Assembly: GCA_903970465.1 (NCBI GenBank)
Contig: CAJCIO010000079.1
Span: 1 to 64,000 of the forward strand
Direction: 5' to 3'
DNA length: 64,000 nt
DNA from: Gammaproteobacteria bacterium
GTDB lineage: Bacteria > Pseudomonadota > Gammaproteobacteria > Pseudomonadales > Pseudomonadaceae
Position numbers and translations under genes: made by a program. Below the pieces are notes generated by a model, which had not been told where the DNA came from, did not search any database, and saw nothing but the letters and a program-made list of their open reading frames with translations. Shown here piece by piece: positions 51,329 to 62,494 of this stretch. The stretch's first letter is position 1. Every line of letters starts with the position of its first letter.

Positions 51329-52216
51329 TCAACCGCGGCGGCGAAGCGCCTCGATGCGCTCTTCCAGGGGCGGGTGGCTCATGAACAGGCCTGCGAGGCC
51401 GTGCTTGAGACCACCGTTGATACCAAAGGCGGTCAGAGTATCGGGCATGGTGACTGGCAAGCCCTGTTCGGAGCGCAGCCGTTGCAAAGCGCCGATCATC
51501 GCCGCCGTGCCCGCCAGTTTTGCACCCGCTTCGTCGGCGCGGAATTCGCGTTTGCGCGAGAACCACATGACGATGATGCTGGCCAGGACGCCCAATACCA
51601 GCTCGGCAAAGATGGTCGCGATGAAATAGGCCATGCCCCGGCCTTCCTCATTCTTGAAGATGACCTTGTCGACGAAGTTGCCGATGATGCGGGCGAAGAA
51701 CATCACGAAGGTGTTGACTACCCCTTGCACCAGCGCCAGGGTGACCATGTCACCGTTGGCCACGTGGCCGATTTCGTGCGCCAGCACGGCTTTGACCTCA
51801 TCGGGTGAAAAACGCTCGAGCAAGCCCTGGCTGACCGCGACCAGCGCGTCGTTGCGGTTCCAGCCGGTGGCGAAAGCGTTGGCCTCGTAGGCCGGAAAGA
51901 TGCCGACTTCGGGCATCTTGATGCCTGCTTCACGGGACAGTTGCTCGACGGTCTGCAGCAGCCATTGTTCATGGCGGGTGCGCGGCTGGCTGATGACCTG
52001 AGTGCCGGTGCTCATTTTTGCCATCCATTTGGAAATGAACAGCGAGAACAGCGAGCCGGCAAAACCGAACACGGCGCAGAAGATCAGCAACTGGTGGAGA
52101 TTGAGGTCAACGCCGTTAGCCGCCATCACCCCGTTGAAGCCGAAGAGGCTCAGGGTGATGTTGGCAATCAACACGACCGCCAGGTTGGTGGCCAGGAACA
52201 GCAGGATGCGCATCAT
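51329..52216 (-). CDS. htpX: HtpX, membrane zinc metalloprotease
   Basis: A 295-aa inner-membrane quality-control protease of family M48. It has two N-terminal transmembrane helices ([19 protein letters not shown] and [22 protein letters not shown]), zinc motif [13 protein letters not shown], two later helices ([31 protein letters not shown]) and the third ligand region [13 protein letters not shown] 52216 starts the family N-terminus MMRILLF; the frame open to 52288 is not needed. Confidence 0.95.
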   Translation of the reverse strand: MMRILLFLATNLAVVLIANITLSLFGFNGVMAANGVDLNLHQLLIFCAVFGFAGSLFSLFISKWMAKMSTGTQVISQPRTRHEQWLLQTVEQLSREAGIKMPEVGIFPAYEANAFATGWNRNDALVAVSQGLLERFSPDEVKAVLAHEIGHVANGDMVTLALVQGVVNTFVMFFARIIGNFVDKVIFKNEEGRGMAYFIATIFAELVLGVLASIIVMWFSRKREFRADEAGAKLAGTAAMIGALQRLRSEQGLPVTMPDTLTAFGINGGLKHGLAGLFMSHPPLEERIEALRRRG

Positions 52217-52387
52217 GGTTGTTACGTTCCTCACGGATAAAATAGGTAGCGTGCTCGGGTATATAAGGTGGATACCCGAACGATTCAACCTGCCGACTAT
52301 TTCAAACTGTGTCCCGATGAAATTTCCTACACCTTCGCAGAGCGTTTCCTACAGGTGCGGCGCCCGTTGCAGGCGCCGCTCCGGGCC

Positions 52388-53599
52388 TTACTGGCGATAG
52401 GACTTGAGGAAATTGCCGATGCGACCGATGGCTTGTTCCAGATCATCGACGCGGGGCAATGTGACCACACGGAAGTGATCCGGCCACGGCCAGTTGAAGG
52501 CCGTACCCTGAACCACCAGCAGCTTTTCCGAGAGCAGGAGGTCGAGCACGAACTTTTCATCGTTGAAGATCGGGCACACCTTGGGGTCGATGCGCGGGAA
52601 GGCGTATAGCGCCCCCATGGGCTTCACACAGCTGACGCCGGGAATATCGTTGAGCAGCTCCCAGGTGCGGTTGCGCTGCTCGAGCAGGCGACCGTTGGGC
52701 AGCACCAGATCGTTGATGCTCTGGTAGCCACCGAGCGCCGTCTGGATGGCATGCTGGCTCGGTACGTTGGCGCACAGGCGCATGTTGGCCAGGATGTCGA
52801 TGCCTTCGATGTAGCTCTGGGCGTTGTGCTTGGGACCGGAGATGGCGATCCAGCCGGAGCGAAAGCCGGCCACGCGGTAGGACTTGGACAGCCCGTTGAA
52901 CGTCAGGCAGAGCAGGTCCGGGGCCAGCGAGGCGGTGCAGATGTGCACGGCGTCGTCGTAGAGGATCTTGTCGTAGATTTCATCGGAGAACACCACCAGG
53001 TTGTGCTGGCGGGCGATCTCCAGCATCCCCAGCAACACCTCTTTGGAGTACACGGCGCCGGTCGGGTTGTTGGGATTGATGATGACCATGGCCTTGGTGT
53101 TCGGCGTGATCTTGGCCTTGATGTCGTCCAGATCCGGCCACCAGTTGGCTTGCTCATCGCACAGGTAGTGCACGGCATTGCCGCCGGCCAGACTCACCGA
53201 AGCGGTCCACAGCGGGTAGTCGGGCGCCGGGATCAGCACTTCGTCACCGTTGTTGAGCAGCGCCTGCAAGGACATCACGATCAATTCCGAGACGCCGTTG
53301 CCCAGGTAGATGTCTTCTATGCCGACACCTTCGACCTGCTTCTGCTGGTAGTACTGCATCACCGCCTTGCGCGCGCTGAACAAGCCCTTGGAGTCGCTGT
53401 AGCCCTGGGAAGTGGGCAGGTTGCGGATCACGTCCTGGAGGATTTCCTCCGGTGCCTCGAAGCCGAAGGGCGCCGGGTTGCCGATGTTCAGCTTGAGGAT
53501 GCGGTGGCCTTCTTCTTCCAGGCGCTTGGCGTGCTTGAGCACCGGACCGCGAATGTCGTAGCAGACGTTGGCAAGCTTGTTCGATTTGCTGAACTGCAT
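52388..53599 (-). CDS. alaA: AlaA-type PLP aminotransferase
   Basis: A 403-aa class I aminotransferase forming alanine from pyruvate and glutamate in E. coli. MQFSKSNKLANVCYDIRGPVLKHAKRLEEEG is the AlaA N-terminus. INPNNPTGAVYS and FSDEIYDKILYDD carry the PLP-ring contacts. FNGLSKSYRVAGFRSGW has the Schiff-base Lys and phosphate contacts. ATG 53599 chosen; upstream frame to 53701 overlaps the divergent msrB promoter region. Confidence 0.93.
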   Translation of the reverse strand: MQFSKSNKLANVCYDIRGPVLKHAKRLEEEGHRILKLNIGNPAPFGFEAPEEILQDVIRNLPTSQGYSDSKGLFSARKAVMQYYQQKQVEGVGIEDIYLGNGVSELIVMSLQALLNNGDEVLIPAPDYPLWTASVSLAGGNAVHYLCDEQANWWPDLDDIKAKITPNTKAMVIINPNNPTGAVYSKEVLLGMLEIARQHNLVVFSDEIYDKILYDDAVHICTASLAPDLLCLTFNGLSKSYRVAGFRSGWIAISGPKHNAQSYIEGIDILANMRLCANVPSQHAIQTALGGYQSINDLVLPNGRLLEQRNRTWELLNDIPGVSCVKPMGALYAFPRIDPKVCPIFNDEKFVLDLLLSEKLLVVQGTAFNWPWPDHFRVVTLPRVDDLEQAIGRIGNFLKSYRQ

Positions 53600-53767
53600 G
53601 ATGTGATCCCGAAAAGAAAAGACCGCCGCGCCGGCGCCGAAAAAATGAAAATTTGAATGCGTGAAACGCGGGTGACAGACTGACGTCCAATGGAAGCGCA
53701 ATCATACGTGCCACCCGATCCGTGGAAAAGACACAGATCCGGGTTTTTCGACTGCAGAGGTGTACCT

Positions 53768-54166
53768 GTGAGCAAGATTGAAAAGACACTCGAAGAATGG
53801 AAAGCCATGCTCGACCCCGAGCAATACAACGTCTGTCGTCTCAGCGCGACCGAGCGTCCATTCACCGGCAAATACAATGATGACAAGACCGCTGGCGTCT
53901 ATCACTGCATCTGCTGCAACGAGCCGCTGTTCGATTCCAAGACCAAGTTCGACTCCGGTTGCGGCTGGCCGAGTTTCTACGCGCCGATCGGTGATCAAGC
54001 CATGGCTGAAATCCGTGACGTCAGCCACGGCATGATCCGCACCGAGGTCAAATGCGCCACCTGCGACGCGCACCTGGGGCATGTCTTCCCAGATGGCCCG
54101 CCGCCCACTGGCCTGCGCTACTGCATCAACTCGGTGTGCCTGAACCTGGTCCCGCGGGAGGCTTGA
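53768..54166 (+). CDS. msrB: MsrB, peptide methionine-(R)-sulfoxide reductase
   Basis: A 132-aa repair enzyme. Zn cysteines are the pairs Cys47/Cys50 and Cys96/Cys99. [10 protein letters not shown] holds a possible resolving Cys65, and [11 protein letters not shown] the catalytic Cys119. Length and order match the family. The start is GTG 53768 with AGAGGTG upstream. The stop overlaps the glutathione peroxidase start (TGATG), tying two antioxidant enzymes together. Confidence 0.95.
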   Translation: MSKIEKTLEEWKAMLDPEQYNVCRLSATERPFTGKYNDDKTAGVYHCICCNEPLFDSKTKFDSGCGWPSFYAPIGDQAMAEIRDVSHGMIRTEVKCATCDAHLGHVFPDGPPPTGLRYCINSVCLNLVPREA

Positions 54167-54651
54167 TGAGCACGGATCTGTTGAAAGTACCGTGCATCAC
54201 TCTGGACGGTCAGCATCTGACCCTGGAGGCCTGGCGCGGCAAGGCCATTCTGGTGGTCAATACCGCCAGCCAATGCGGCTTCACCCCGCAGTACAAGGGC
54301 CTGGAGCAGCTCTGGCAGACCTACCGCAGCAAAGGTCTGGTGGTGCTGGGCTTTCCCTGCAATCAGTTCGGCCACCAGGAGCCGGGGGATACGCTCGATA
54401 TCACGCAATTCTGTGAGAAGAACTTCGGCGTGAGCTTTCCGATGTTCCGCAAGATCGACGTCAACGGCGAGCTGGCCCACCCGCTATTCGTCAAGCTCAA
54501 GGAGCGGGCGCCCGGTTTGCTGGGCACCCAGCGCATCAAATGGAATTTCACCAAGTTCCTGATTGCCCCGGATGGCCAGCGGGTCAAGCGCTTTGCGCCG
54601 ACCACCAAGCCAGAAAAACTCACCGGTGAGATCGAAGCGCTGTTGCGTTGA
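54166..54651 (+). CDS. Glutathione/thioredoxin peroxidase (BtuE-like)
   Basis: A 161-aa peroxidase. The catalytic tetrad is visible: Cys37 (NTASQCGFTPQY), Gln67 (GFPCNQFGHQEPG), Trp126 and Asn127 (RIKWNFTKFLI). The later Cys of the ITQFCEKNFGV segment may be the resolving Cys of thioredoxin-dependent types. It is translationally coupled to msrB and ends 12 bp before the convergent hybrid-kinase gene. Confidence 0.94.
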   Translation: MSTDLLKVPCITLDGQHLTLEAWRGKAILVVNTASQCGFTPQYKGLEQLWQTYRSKGLVVLGFPCNQFGHQEPGDTLDITQFCEKNFGVSFPMFRKIDVNGELAHPLFVKLKERAPGLLGTQRIKWNFTKFLIAPDGQRVKRFAPTTKPEKLTGEIEALLR

Positions 54652-54663
54652 TCCGCAGCGGCG

Positions 54664-57000
<2,337 letters not shown>

Positions 57001-57118
57001 TCCGTTGCGTGAGGCACGCTAGGCCGTTACCGAGTTTATATCGGCTTCGGCGACTTTTTAACACCGCTGCGCGCGCGTGCCATTGGCTTTTTTTTATGTT
57101 TTTTTATGAGGAAAATAC

Positions 57119-58006
57119 GTGGACCCTCGATTGATGGCTTTTCTGGAGCGCGCCGAAGGCGTGTTGGCCCGGTTGGAACCGCTGTTGCCGGCATTACGTG
57201 GCTCGATCGACTGGCAGCAATGCCTGGCGGCCCGTTGGCAGCGCGAGGGGCGCAGTGGCTATCTGCTGCCGCTGGACGTTAACTTGGACATGCGCCTGTC
57301 GGATTTGATCGGTGTTGATCGCCAACGCGAGCAGTTAACGCGCAATACCGAGCAATTCATCGCCGGCATGCCCTCCAACCACGCCTTGCTATGGGGTTCG
57401 CGGGGCACCGGCAAGTCCTCCTTGGTGCGCGCGCTGTTGGCCGAGCATGCCAAGAACGGCCTGCGCCTGATCGAGATCGAGCGCGATCATCTCGCCGACC
57501 TGCCGCGGGTAGTCGAACAGCTTGCCGGTCTGCCCCAGCGCTTCGTACTGTTCTGTGACGACCTGTCGTTCGAGTCCGGTGAAGGGGATTACCGAGTGCT
57601 CAAGAGCGTGCTCGACGGCTCGCTGGAGCAGGCGCCCGATAACGTCCTGCTGTACGCCACGTCCAACCGCCGGCACCTGGTGCCGGAGAAGGAAAGCGAT
57701 AACGAAAACTGGAAACATGTCGATGGCGAGCTGCACCCCAGCGAAGCCGTCGAGGACAAGATCGCCCTGTCGGATCGATTCGGCTTGTGGCTGTCGTTCT
57801 ATCCCTTCACTCAGGAGCATTACCTGAACGTGGTCGAGCATTGGATCACCGAGCTGGCACAAAAGACCGGCCTGCAGTGGGCGCGCGACGAGCAACTGGA
57901 TATCCTGGCCGCACGCTGGGCCACCGGACGCGGCAACCGCAATGGTCGCTGCGCCTATCAATTCGCCCGCTACTGGGTAGGCCTGCAATTGCTGGAGCAA
58001 GGTTGA
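57119..58006 (+). CDS. DUF815-family ATPase
   Basis: A 295-aa P-loop protein: ALLWGSRGTGKSSLVRALL (Walker A), RFVLFCDDLSFESGEGDYRVLKSVLDG (Walker B with DD) and LLYATSNRRHLVPE (sensor-1 type Asn) are the DUF815 hallmarks of an AAA+ fold. Its biological role is unknown. The start is GTG 57119 with ATGAGGAAA upstream. It overlaps the next gene's ATG (TGATG). Long T runs (57088-57106) precede it in the divergent gap with sagS. Confidence 0.87.
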   Translation: MDPRLMAFLERAEGVLARLEPLLPALRGSIDWQQCLAARWQREGRSGYLLPLDVNLDMRLSDLIGVDRQREQLTRNTEQFIAGMPSNHALLWGSRGTGKSSLVRALLAEHAKNGLRLIEIERDHLADLPRVVEQLAGLPQRFVLFCDDLSFESGEGDYRVLKSVLDGSLEQAPDNVLLYATSNRRHLVPEKESDNENWKHVDGELHPSEAVEDKIALSDRFGLWLSFYPFTQEHYLNVVEHWITELAQKTGLQWARDEQLDILAARWATGRGNRNGRCAYQFARYWVGLQLLEQG

Positions 58007-58488
58007 TGATCGATTTGAATACGGCAGGGCAGGGGCTCGCCGGTTATGGTTTGCTGAAAGCGCAGTTACAGGCGTTGTTCAGTGACGAACGGGATTTTAT
58101 CGCTAACGCCGCGCAGTTCTCGGCGTTTCTGTACTCCCAGCTGGACGACCTGAACTGGGCCGGCTTCTATCTGAACAAGAATGAAGAACTGGTACTCGGG
58201 CCGTTTCAGGGGCAGGTGGCCTGTGTACGCATCGCCTTCGGTCGTGGCGTCTGTGGTGCTGCAGCCGCAACCCGGCAGACGCAGCGAGTCGAAGACGTGC
58301 ATGAATTTCCTGGCCATATCGCCTGCGACAGCGCCTCCAATAGTGAGTTGGTGGTGCCCTTGGTCAAGAACGGTCGGCTGATTGGTGTACTGGATCTTGA
58401 TAGCCCGAAACTTTCGCGCTTCAGCGCAGAGGATCAGGCAGGTATCGAGGCGCTGGCCGAGGTGTTTCTGCGGTTGACCGACTGCTAG
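58006..58488 (+). CDS. msrC: Free methionine-(R)-sulfoxide reductase (GAF type, MsrC)
   Basis: A 160-aa GAF-domain reductase acting on free Met-R-SO. NWAGFYLNKNEELVLGPFQGQ is the family core. The three redox cysteines Cys73, Cys83 and Cys107 keep the 10- and 24-residue spacings of E. coli fRMsr (84, 94, 118). This is the second Met-sulfoxide reductase within 4 kb of msrB. It is translationally coupled to the DUF815 ATPase. Confidence 0.93.
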   Translation: MIDLNTAGQGLAGYGLLKAQLQALFSDERDFIANAAQFSAFLYSQLDDLNWAGFYLNKNEELVLGPFQGQVACVRIAFGRGVCGAAAATRQTQRVEDVHEFPGHIACDSASNSELVVPLVKNGRLIGVLDLDSPKLSRFSAEDQAGIEALAEVFLRLTDC

Positions 58489-58496
58489 ATTCCGCT

Positions 58497-58526
58497 CACA
58501 AAAAAGGGCCCAATCTGAGGGCCCTG
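58497..58526 (-). terminator. Terminator for the leftward gene at 58547
   Basis: On the minus strand CAGGGCCC-TCAGATT-GGGCCC is followed by TTTTTT. Confidence 0.8.
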
Positions 58527-58546
58527 TCCGCGCGGCAGACCGGTCA

Positions 58547-59320
58547 TCAGTCGTAGATAACCTTCTTCATGCCTTCTTCCTCAGCCGCGTTCAGTTCGTT
58601 CAGGCCTGCCGTCAGCTCACTGGCCTGGTCGGCGGTTATACGGGTGTTCGTCAGCACCATGCCATTGGCGCGTTTGAGAAGCTTGTTCATGTAATCCAGC
58701 TGCTCGCTATAGGCCGTAGGGTCAGGCTGTTTTTTCAGATACTGCACCCCGCGCTCGAACGCCAGCCGCGCCTGGCCCGGTTGATCGTCCTGAAATGCCT
58801 GCTGCCCCAGGTTGTTGAAGAACTCGATGTGCAGCAGCACCAGCACGTGGCGGATATGGTTGACCCAGAAACGTGATTCGGTCTGCTGCAGGTAGCCTTC
58901 CTGGGTCGCGCGGATCACCTGATGGTGCAAACCTTCAAGGTGATAGTTGATTTCCTTGGCTTGGGCCTCGGTCATTATCGGTGGCGCGGCATTGGTAATG
59001 GGAATGTCCGGGCCCTTGGCGATTTCGGCCTCGAGCTCTTCGAGGCGGCTCAGAAGGGCTTCATTCTTTTTGTCGAGCGCCAGGCTGCGCTGCACGATGT
59101 TCAGCTCCAGGCGCGTCACCAGCAGCTTGAGATCCGCAGACATGAACTGCCCGGGGAACGCTTCGTTGATCTGCCCGCAGCGACGCAGACGGTCGGCAAG
59201 CTCGATCTTGAGGCGCACTCGTTCGACCTTGGCGGTTTCCACGGCGTTATTCAGAAAGCCGATGGCAATCAGAATGGCAACCCCGGCCAGAATCAGCAGG
59301 GCGATCATTAATGGCGTCAC
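58547..59320 (-). CDS. Membrane-anchored coiled-coil protein of unknown function
   Basis: A 257-aa protein I do not recognise by name. One N-terminal membrane helix (PLMIALLILAGVAILIAIGFL) is followed by a cytoplasmic, mostly helical body: a coiled-coil-like stretch (ELNIVQRSLALDKKNEALLSRLEELEAEIAK) and a TPR-like segment (FFNNLGQQAFQDDQPGQARLAFERGVQYLKK). Start at ATG 59320 with AGGTACC upstream. It is read alone toward the msrC terminator. Confidence 0.75.
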   Translation of the reverse strand: MTPLMIALLILAGVAILIAIGFLNNAVETAKVERVRLKIELADRLRRCGQINEAFPGQFMSADLKLLVTRLELNIVQRSLALDKKNEALLSRLEELEAEIAKGPDIPITNAAPPIMTEAQAKEINYHLEGLHHQVIRATQEGYLQQTESRFWVNHIRHVLVLLHIEFFNNLGQQAFQDDQPGQARLAFERGVQYLKKQPDPTAYSEQLDYMNKLLKRANGMVLTNTRITADQASELTAGLNELNAAEEEGMKKVIYD

Positions 59321-59639
59321 CGTTGGTACCTCGTCAGGAGTGTAGGGCTTGAGTGTAGTGTCTTGCCGGTGGGCCGAAAAGCGCTGTCTATAGGCGCTTT
59401 AATACTTCCTGTGTCGGCTGGTTGTTCGATTGGCTCAATGCCGTCGACGACCGCCCGTCCGACGTATAAAAGCGGCGAGGCAGGCTTGCCCGTGAATAAT
59501 GCCTAAAACCGTGGCGAAGTCATTGATTTAAATAAATTTATAACAGGGGGTTGACGACCTCCCCAAGCATCCATAGAATGCGCGCCACTTGCAGCGTAAA
59601 GCACACAGCGGAGCGCAGCAGGAAGTGAAGTTGTAGTGT
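59321..59639. other. Gap before the tRNA cluster: AT-rich upstream region, tRNA promoter, REP remnant
   Basis: There is no gene in 319 bp. A REP remnant (GGCGAGGCAGGCTTGCCCGTG) lies near 59470-59490. An AT-rich block follows (ATTTAAATAAATTTATAAC, about 59525-59543), possibly an UP element. TTGACG at 59551-59556 and TAGAAT at 59574-59579, 17 bp apart, form a strong sigma-70 promoter for the tRNAs. Confidence 0.75.
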
Positions 59640-59715
59640 GTCCCCTTCGTCTAGTGGCCTAGGACACCGCCCTTTCACGGCGGTAACAGGGGTTCGAGTC
59701 CCCTAGGGGACGCCA
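59640..59715 (+). tRNA. tRNA-Glu(TTC), copy 1
   Basis: 76 nt. Acceptor GTCCCCT/AGGGGAC, anticodon TTC within CCCTTTCAC, T arm GGTTCGAGTCC, CCA encoded. Confidence 0.97.
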
Positions 59716-59717
59716 TT

Positions 59718-59793
<76 letters not shown>

Positions 59794-59897
59794 TATTTAA
59801 ACAATCTTGCCCTCGGGCAGGGTTGAGTGAAACCAGAACCAAATCTTCGGATGCGGCTCTGGGCGCTGGGATACACACCATGTGTTCCAGTTAGCGT

Positions 59898-59973
59898 GTC
59901 CCCTTCGTCTAGTGGCCTAGGACACCGCCCTTTCACGGCGGTAACAGGGGTTCGAGTCCCCTAGGGGACGCCA
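59898..59973 (+). tRNA. tRNA-Glu(TTC), copy 2
   Basis: Identical in sequence to copy 1, as far as I compared. It starts 104 bp after the first tRNA-Gly. Confidence 0.97.
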
Positions 59974-59976
59974 TTT

Positions 59977-60052
<76 letters not shown>

Positions 60053-60061
60053 TATTCAATG

Positions 60062-60095
60062 AAAACGCCGCTCAGAGATGAGCGGCGTTTTTGTT
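60062..60095 (+). terminator. Terminator of the tRNA cluster
   Basis: AACGCCGCTC-AGAGAT-GAGCGGCGTT followed by TTT, starting about 10 bp after the last tRNA. Confidence 0.93.
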
Positions 60096-60115
60096 TGTGC
60101 TGGTTTTGAGGGGTA

Positions 60116-60148
60116 CTGTGGTAGCAAAGCGTGCTCGCAAAGAGGCCG
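60116..60148. repeat. Degenerate single REP
   Basis: CTGTGGTAGCAAAGCGTGCT...AAGAGGCCGG keeps only the outline of a REP. Confidence 0.5.
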
Positions 60149-60253
60149 GCGCAGGCTGCCCCATTGACCTAAATCACCCACCCCGTCGCCACAGGTGTTC
60201 CCCCGCTGCAATCGGGTTTATCATGGCGGACTGCCTTTTCGTGGAGTCCACGC

Positions 60254-61192
60254 ATGACCCTTTCTCTCGCCGCCAAGCTACTGGTGCTGCTGATTTTCGT
60301 CGGCAGCATCCTGTACGTGCATTTGCGCGGCAAGGCGCGGCTGCCGGTGTTGCGCCAGTTCGTCAATCACTCGGCGCTGTTCGCGCCTTACAACGCCCTG
60401 ATGTATATGTTTTCCAGTGTGCCTTCCACGCCGTATCTGGATCGCAGCAAGTTTCCCGAGCTCGATGTGCTCAAGAACAACTGGGAAACCATACGCGAAG
60501 AGGCCATGCACCTGTTCGACGAGGGCTATATTCGCGCCGCCGCCAAGGACAACGATGCCGGTTTCGGCTCGTTCTTCAAGAAAGGCTGGAAGCGCTTCTA
60601 CCTGAAGTGGTACGACAAGGCCCTGCCGTCCGCTGAGGTGCTGTGCCCCAAGACGGTGGCGCTGGTCAACAGCATCCCCAACGTCAAGGGCGCGATGTTC
60701 GCCTTGCTGCCAGGCGGCAGTCACCTCAATCCGCACCGCGATCCGTTCGCCGGTTCTTTGCGCTACCACCTCGGCCTGTCGACACCCAACTCGGACGCTT
60801 GCCGAATTTTCGTCGACGGCAAGGAGTACGCCTGGCGCGACGGCGAAGACGTGATGTTCGACGAAACCTATGTGCATTGGGTCAAGAACGAGACGGACGT
60901 GACTCGGGTGATCCTGTTCTGTGACATCGAGCGGCCGCTGTCAAACCGCATCATGGGGCGGCTCAACAAGGCCGTGAGTGACTTCCTGGGGCGCGCTACC
61001 GCACCGCAGAACACCGACGACGAGCGCGTGGGTGGCATCAACCAGGCCTATGCCTTCAGCAAGCGCTTCAGTAATGGGTTCAGTGCCAAGGTCAAAGCGT
61101 TCAAGCGCCGAAATCCCAAGGCCTACCGCGTGTTGCGGCCAGTGCTGGCGGTGGTGGTGTTGACGGCGTTGGGATACTGGTTGTTCGGCTAA
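60254..61192 (+). CDS. lpxO: LpxO-like lipid A 2-hydroxylase (Asp/Asn beta-hydroxylase family)
   Basis: A 312-aa Fe(II)/2-oxoglutarate oxygenase that hydroxylates a secondary acyl chain of lipid A. It has an N-terminal membrane helix (LAAKLLVLLIFVGSILYVHL), catalytic motif LNPHRDPFAGSLRYHLGL with His-x-Asp, and DETYVHWVKNETDVTRVILFCD holding the distal His and 2-oxoglutarate Arg. A second membrane helix closes the C-terminus. Pseudomonas often has more than one LpxO paralogue, so the acyl position is not certain. ATG 60254 lies after GTGGAG. Confidence 0.9.
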   Translation: MTLSLAAKLLVLLIFVGSILYVHLRGKARLPVLRQFVNHSALFAPYNALMYMFSSVPSTPYLDRSKFPELDVLKNNWETIREEAMHLFDEGYIRAAAKDNDAGFGSFFKKGWKRFYLKWYDKALPSAEVLCPKTVALVNSIPNVKGAMFALLPGGSHLNPHRDPFAGSLRYHLGLSTPNSDACRIFVDGKEYAWRDGEDVMFDETYVHWVKNETDVTRVILFCDIERPLSNRIMGRLNKAVSDFLGRATAPQNTDDERVGGINQAYAFSKRFSNGFSAKVKAFKRRNPKAYRVLRPVLAVVVLTALGYWLFG

Positions 61193-61238
61193 GCGGCACA
61201 GCCCCTGGAGCGAGCGGGGGCAATGAGTGATGGGCTGG

Positions 61239-61640
61239 TCAGGCGAGGATGGCCGCCCCAGCCCGCGCTACCTGCACGTCATCCTTGGACGCCACGCCCG
61301 ACACGCCCACTGCACCAATCACCTGACCGCCGACGATCACCGGCACCGCGCCTTCGAGGCAGGTGAGCACCGGGTTCGACAGGAACGAGGTGCGCCCTTC
61401 GTTGACCATCTTCTCGTACTTGCCCGACTCGCTGCGGCCCAAAGCCGAGGTCCGGGCTTTTTCGGTGGCGATGTAAGCAGTGCTCGCTGCCGCGCCATCC
61501 AGGCGCTCCAGCCCCAATAGATGGCCACCATCGTCCACCACCGCGATAGTCACTGCCCACTGGTGTTGCTGCGCCTCCGCGCGGGCGGCGGCGAGGATAC
61601 GGGTGACTTCGGTGTGGCCAAGGATCAGTTTGCTCTGCAT
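61239..61640 (-). CDS. GlcG/HbpS-family (DUF336) protein
   Basis: A 133-aa protein with the GlcG/HbpS fold. ILAAARAEAQQHQWAVTIAVVDDGGHLLGLERLDGA, EKARTSALGRSE and GGQVIGAVGVSGVASKDDVQVARAGAAIL match the family in order. Members bind haem or cobalamin or accompany glycolate and diol operons. None of those is adjacent, so the function is open. ATG 61640 has GGAG 9 bases upstream. The frame open to 61784 passes through a hairpin. Confidence 0.87.
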   Translation of the reverse strand: MQSKLILGHTEVTRILAAARAEAQQHQWAVTIAVVDDGGHLLGLERLDGAAASTAYIATEKARTSALGRSESGKYEKMVNEGRTSFLSNPVLTCLEGAVPVIVGGQVIGAVGVSGVASKDDVQVARAGAAILA

Positions 61641-61948
61641 GAGAAGGGGCTCCATCAGGTAAAAGGCCATCATTGGCCTTTTACGCGCGGGCTGTCCAGC
61701 ACCGATCCGTTCATCGAGGCGTACAAAAATATTCAAATAGGTCGACGTCAACGGCGTGCAGGCTTTCCTCCCGATGACGGGCATTTAACAAGACTGACGA
61801 CTCAATGTATTGATCTGTGTCATGAAAATGGCGTCAAACGAACTTGAATGAATTGGTATAAAAAAGACACAATTCGAATGCATGTCTTCAGGAGCTGTGA
61901 TGCGAGGGATATTTCGCACCTGGGAAGTATCATTGGAAGCTCGATTGT
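61641..61948. promoter_or_regulatory. Divergent gap (308 bp) with an 11-bp perfect inverted repeat at 61659-61684
   Basis: GTAAAAGGCCA-TCAT-TGGCCTTTTAC at 61659-61684 is a perfect 11-bp stem with a 4-base loop, only 18 bp upstream of the DUF336 start. It is either an operator or a leader hairpin. The rest of the gap holds AT-rich sequence with GGTATAAAAAAG at about 61855, likely a promoter for the acetyltransferase. Confidence 0.65.
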
Positions 61949-62467
61949 ATGAATGATCTGCATGTGCGCACGGCCACCATCGGGGATGCCGCCGCGCTGC
62001 TCGCCCTGCAAGCCGACCCGCCGGGTATCTCGCGGCGCGATCTGGCCGAACTGATACAACAGCCCCTCAAGCAGTACCCTTTTCTGGTGGCAGAGCAGGC
62101 CGGCCGTGCCGTCGGCTATGCCTATGGCACCGCACACCGCTCGCTGATGGCACTGCGCTGGTCAGTGGATGCTCGAGTCGAAGTCCCGGGAAACGATCCG
62201 CAGATAGCCGCTGCACTCTATCGCTGCCTGATTCGGCACTTGGGCGAGCAGGGCTTCATGGCGATCTATGCGGCCGTCTCGGTGCATGATGAGAACAGCG
62301 CCGACCTGCACAAACAGCTGGGTTTCGCACCGATCGGCATACACCAGAGCATCGACGTGCATTGCGAAGCAGACTACTGGTGTTTGACCCTCGCGGCCCG
62401 GCCGGCGCGCGAGGAGCCAGTGTCGTTCAACGTCCTGCAGCAACGCCTGGATCTGTGCAGCCGCTGA
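61949..62467 (+). CDS. GNAT-family N-acetyltransferase (Pat/YncA-like)
   Basis: A 172-aa acetyltransferase. Several GNAT features are present: FLVAEQAGRAVGYAYGTAHR, a beta-strand SVDARVEVPGNDPQIAAALYRCLIRHLGEQGF region and NSADLHKQLGFAPIGIHQSI, the N-x-x-x-x-x-x-x-GF motif. It is close in layout to phosphinothricin/methionine-sulfoximine acetyltransferases, although the usual V-x-P...G acyl-CoA loop is modified (VEVPGND). The substrate is unknown. Confidence 0.82.
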   Translation: MNDLHVRTATIGDAAALLALQADPPGISRRDLAELIQQPLKQYPFLVAEQAGRAVGYAYGTAHRSLMALRWSVDARVEVPGNDPQIAAALYRCLIRHLGEQGFMAIYAAVSVHDENSADLHKQLGFAPIGIHQSIDVHCEADYWCLTLAARPAREEPVSFNVLQQRLDLCSR

Positions 62468-62494
62468 GCTGATGCATTTGCCCGGCGCGTTTGT

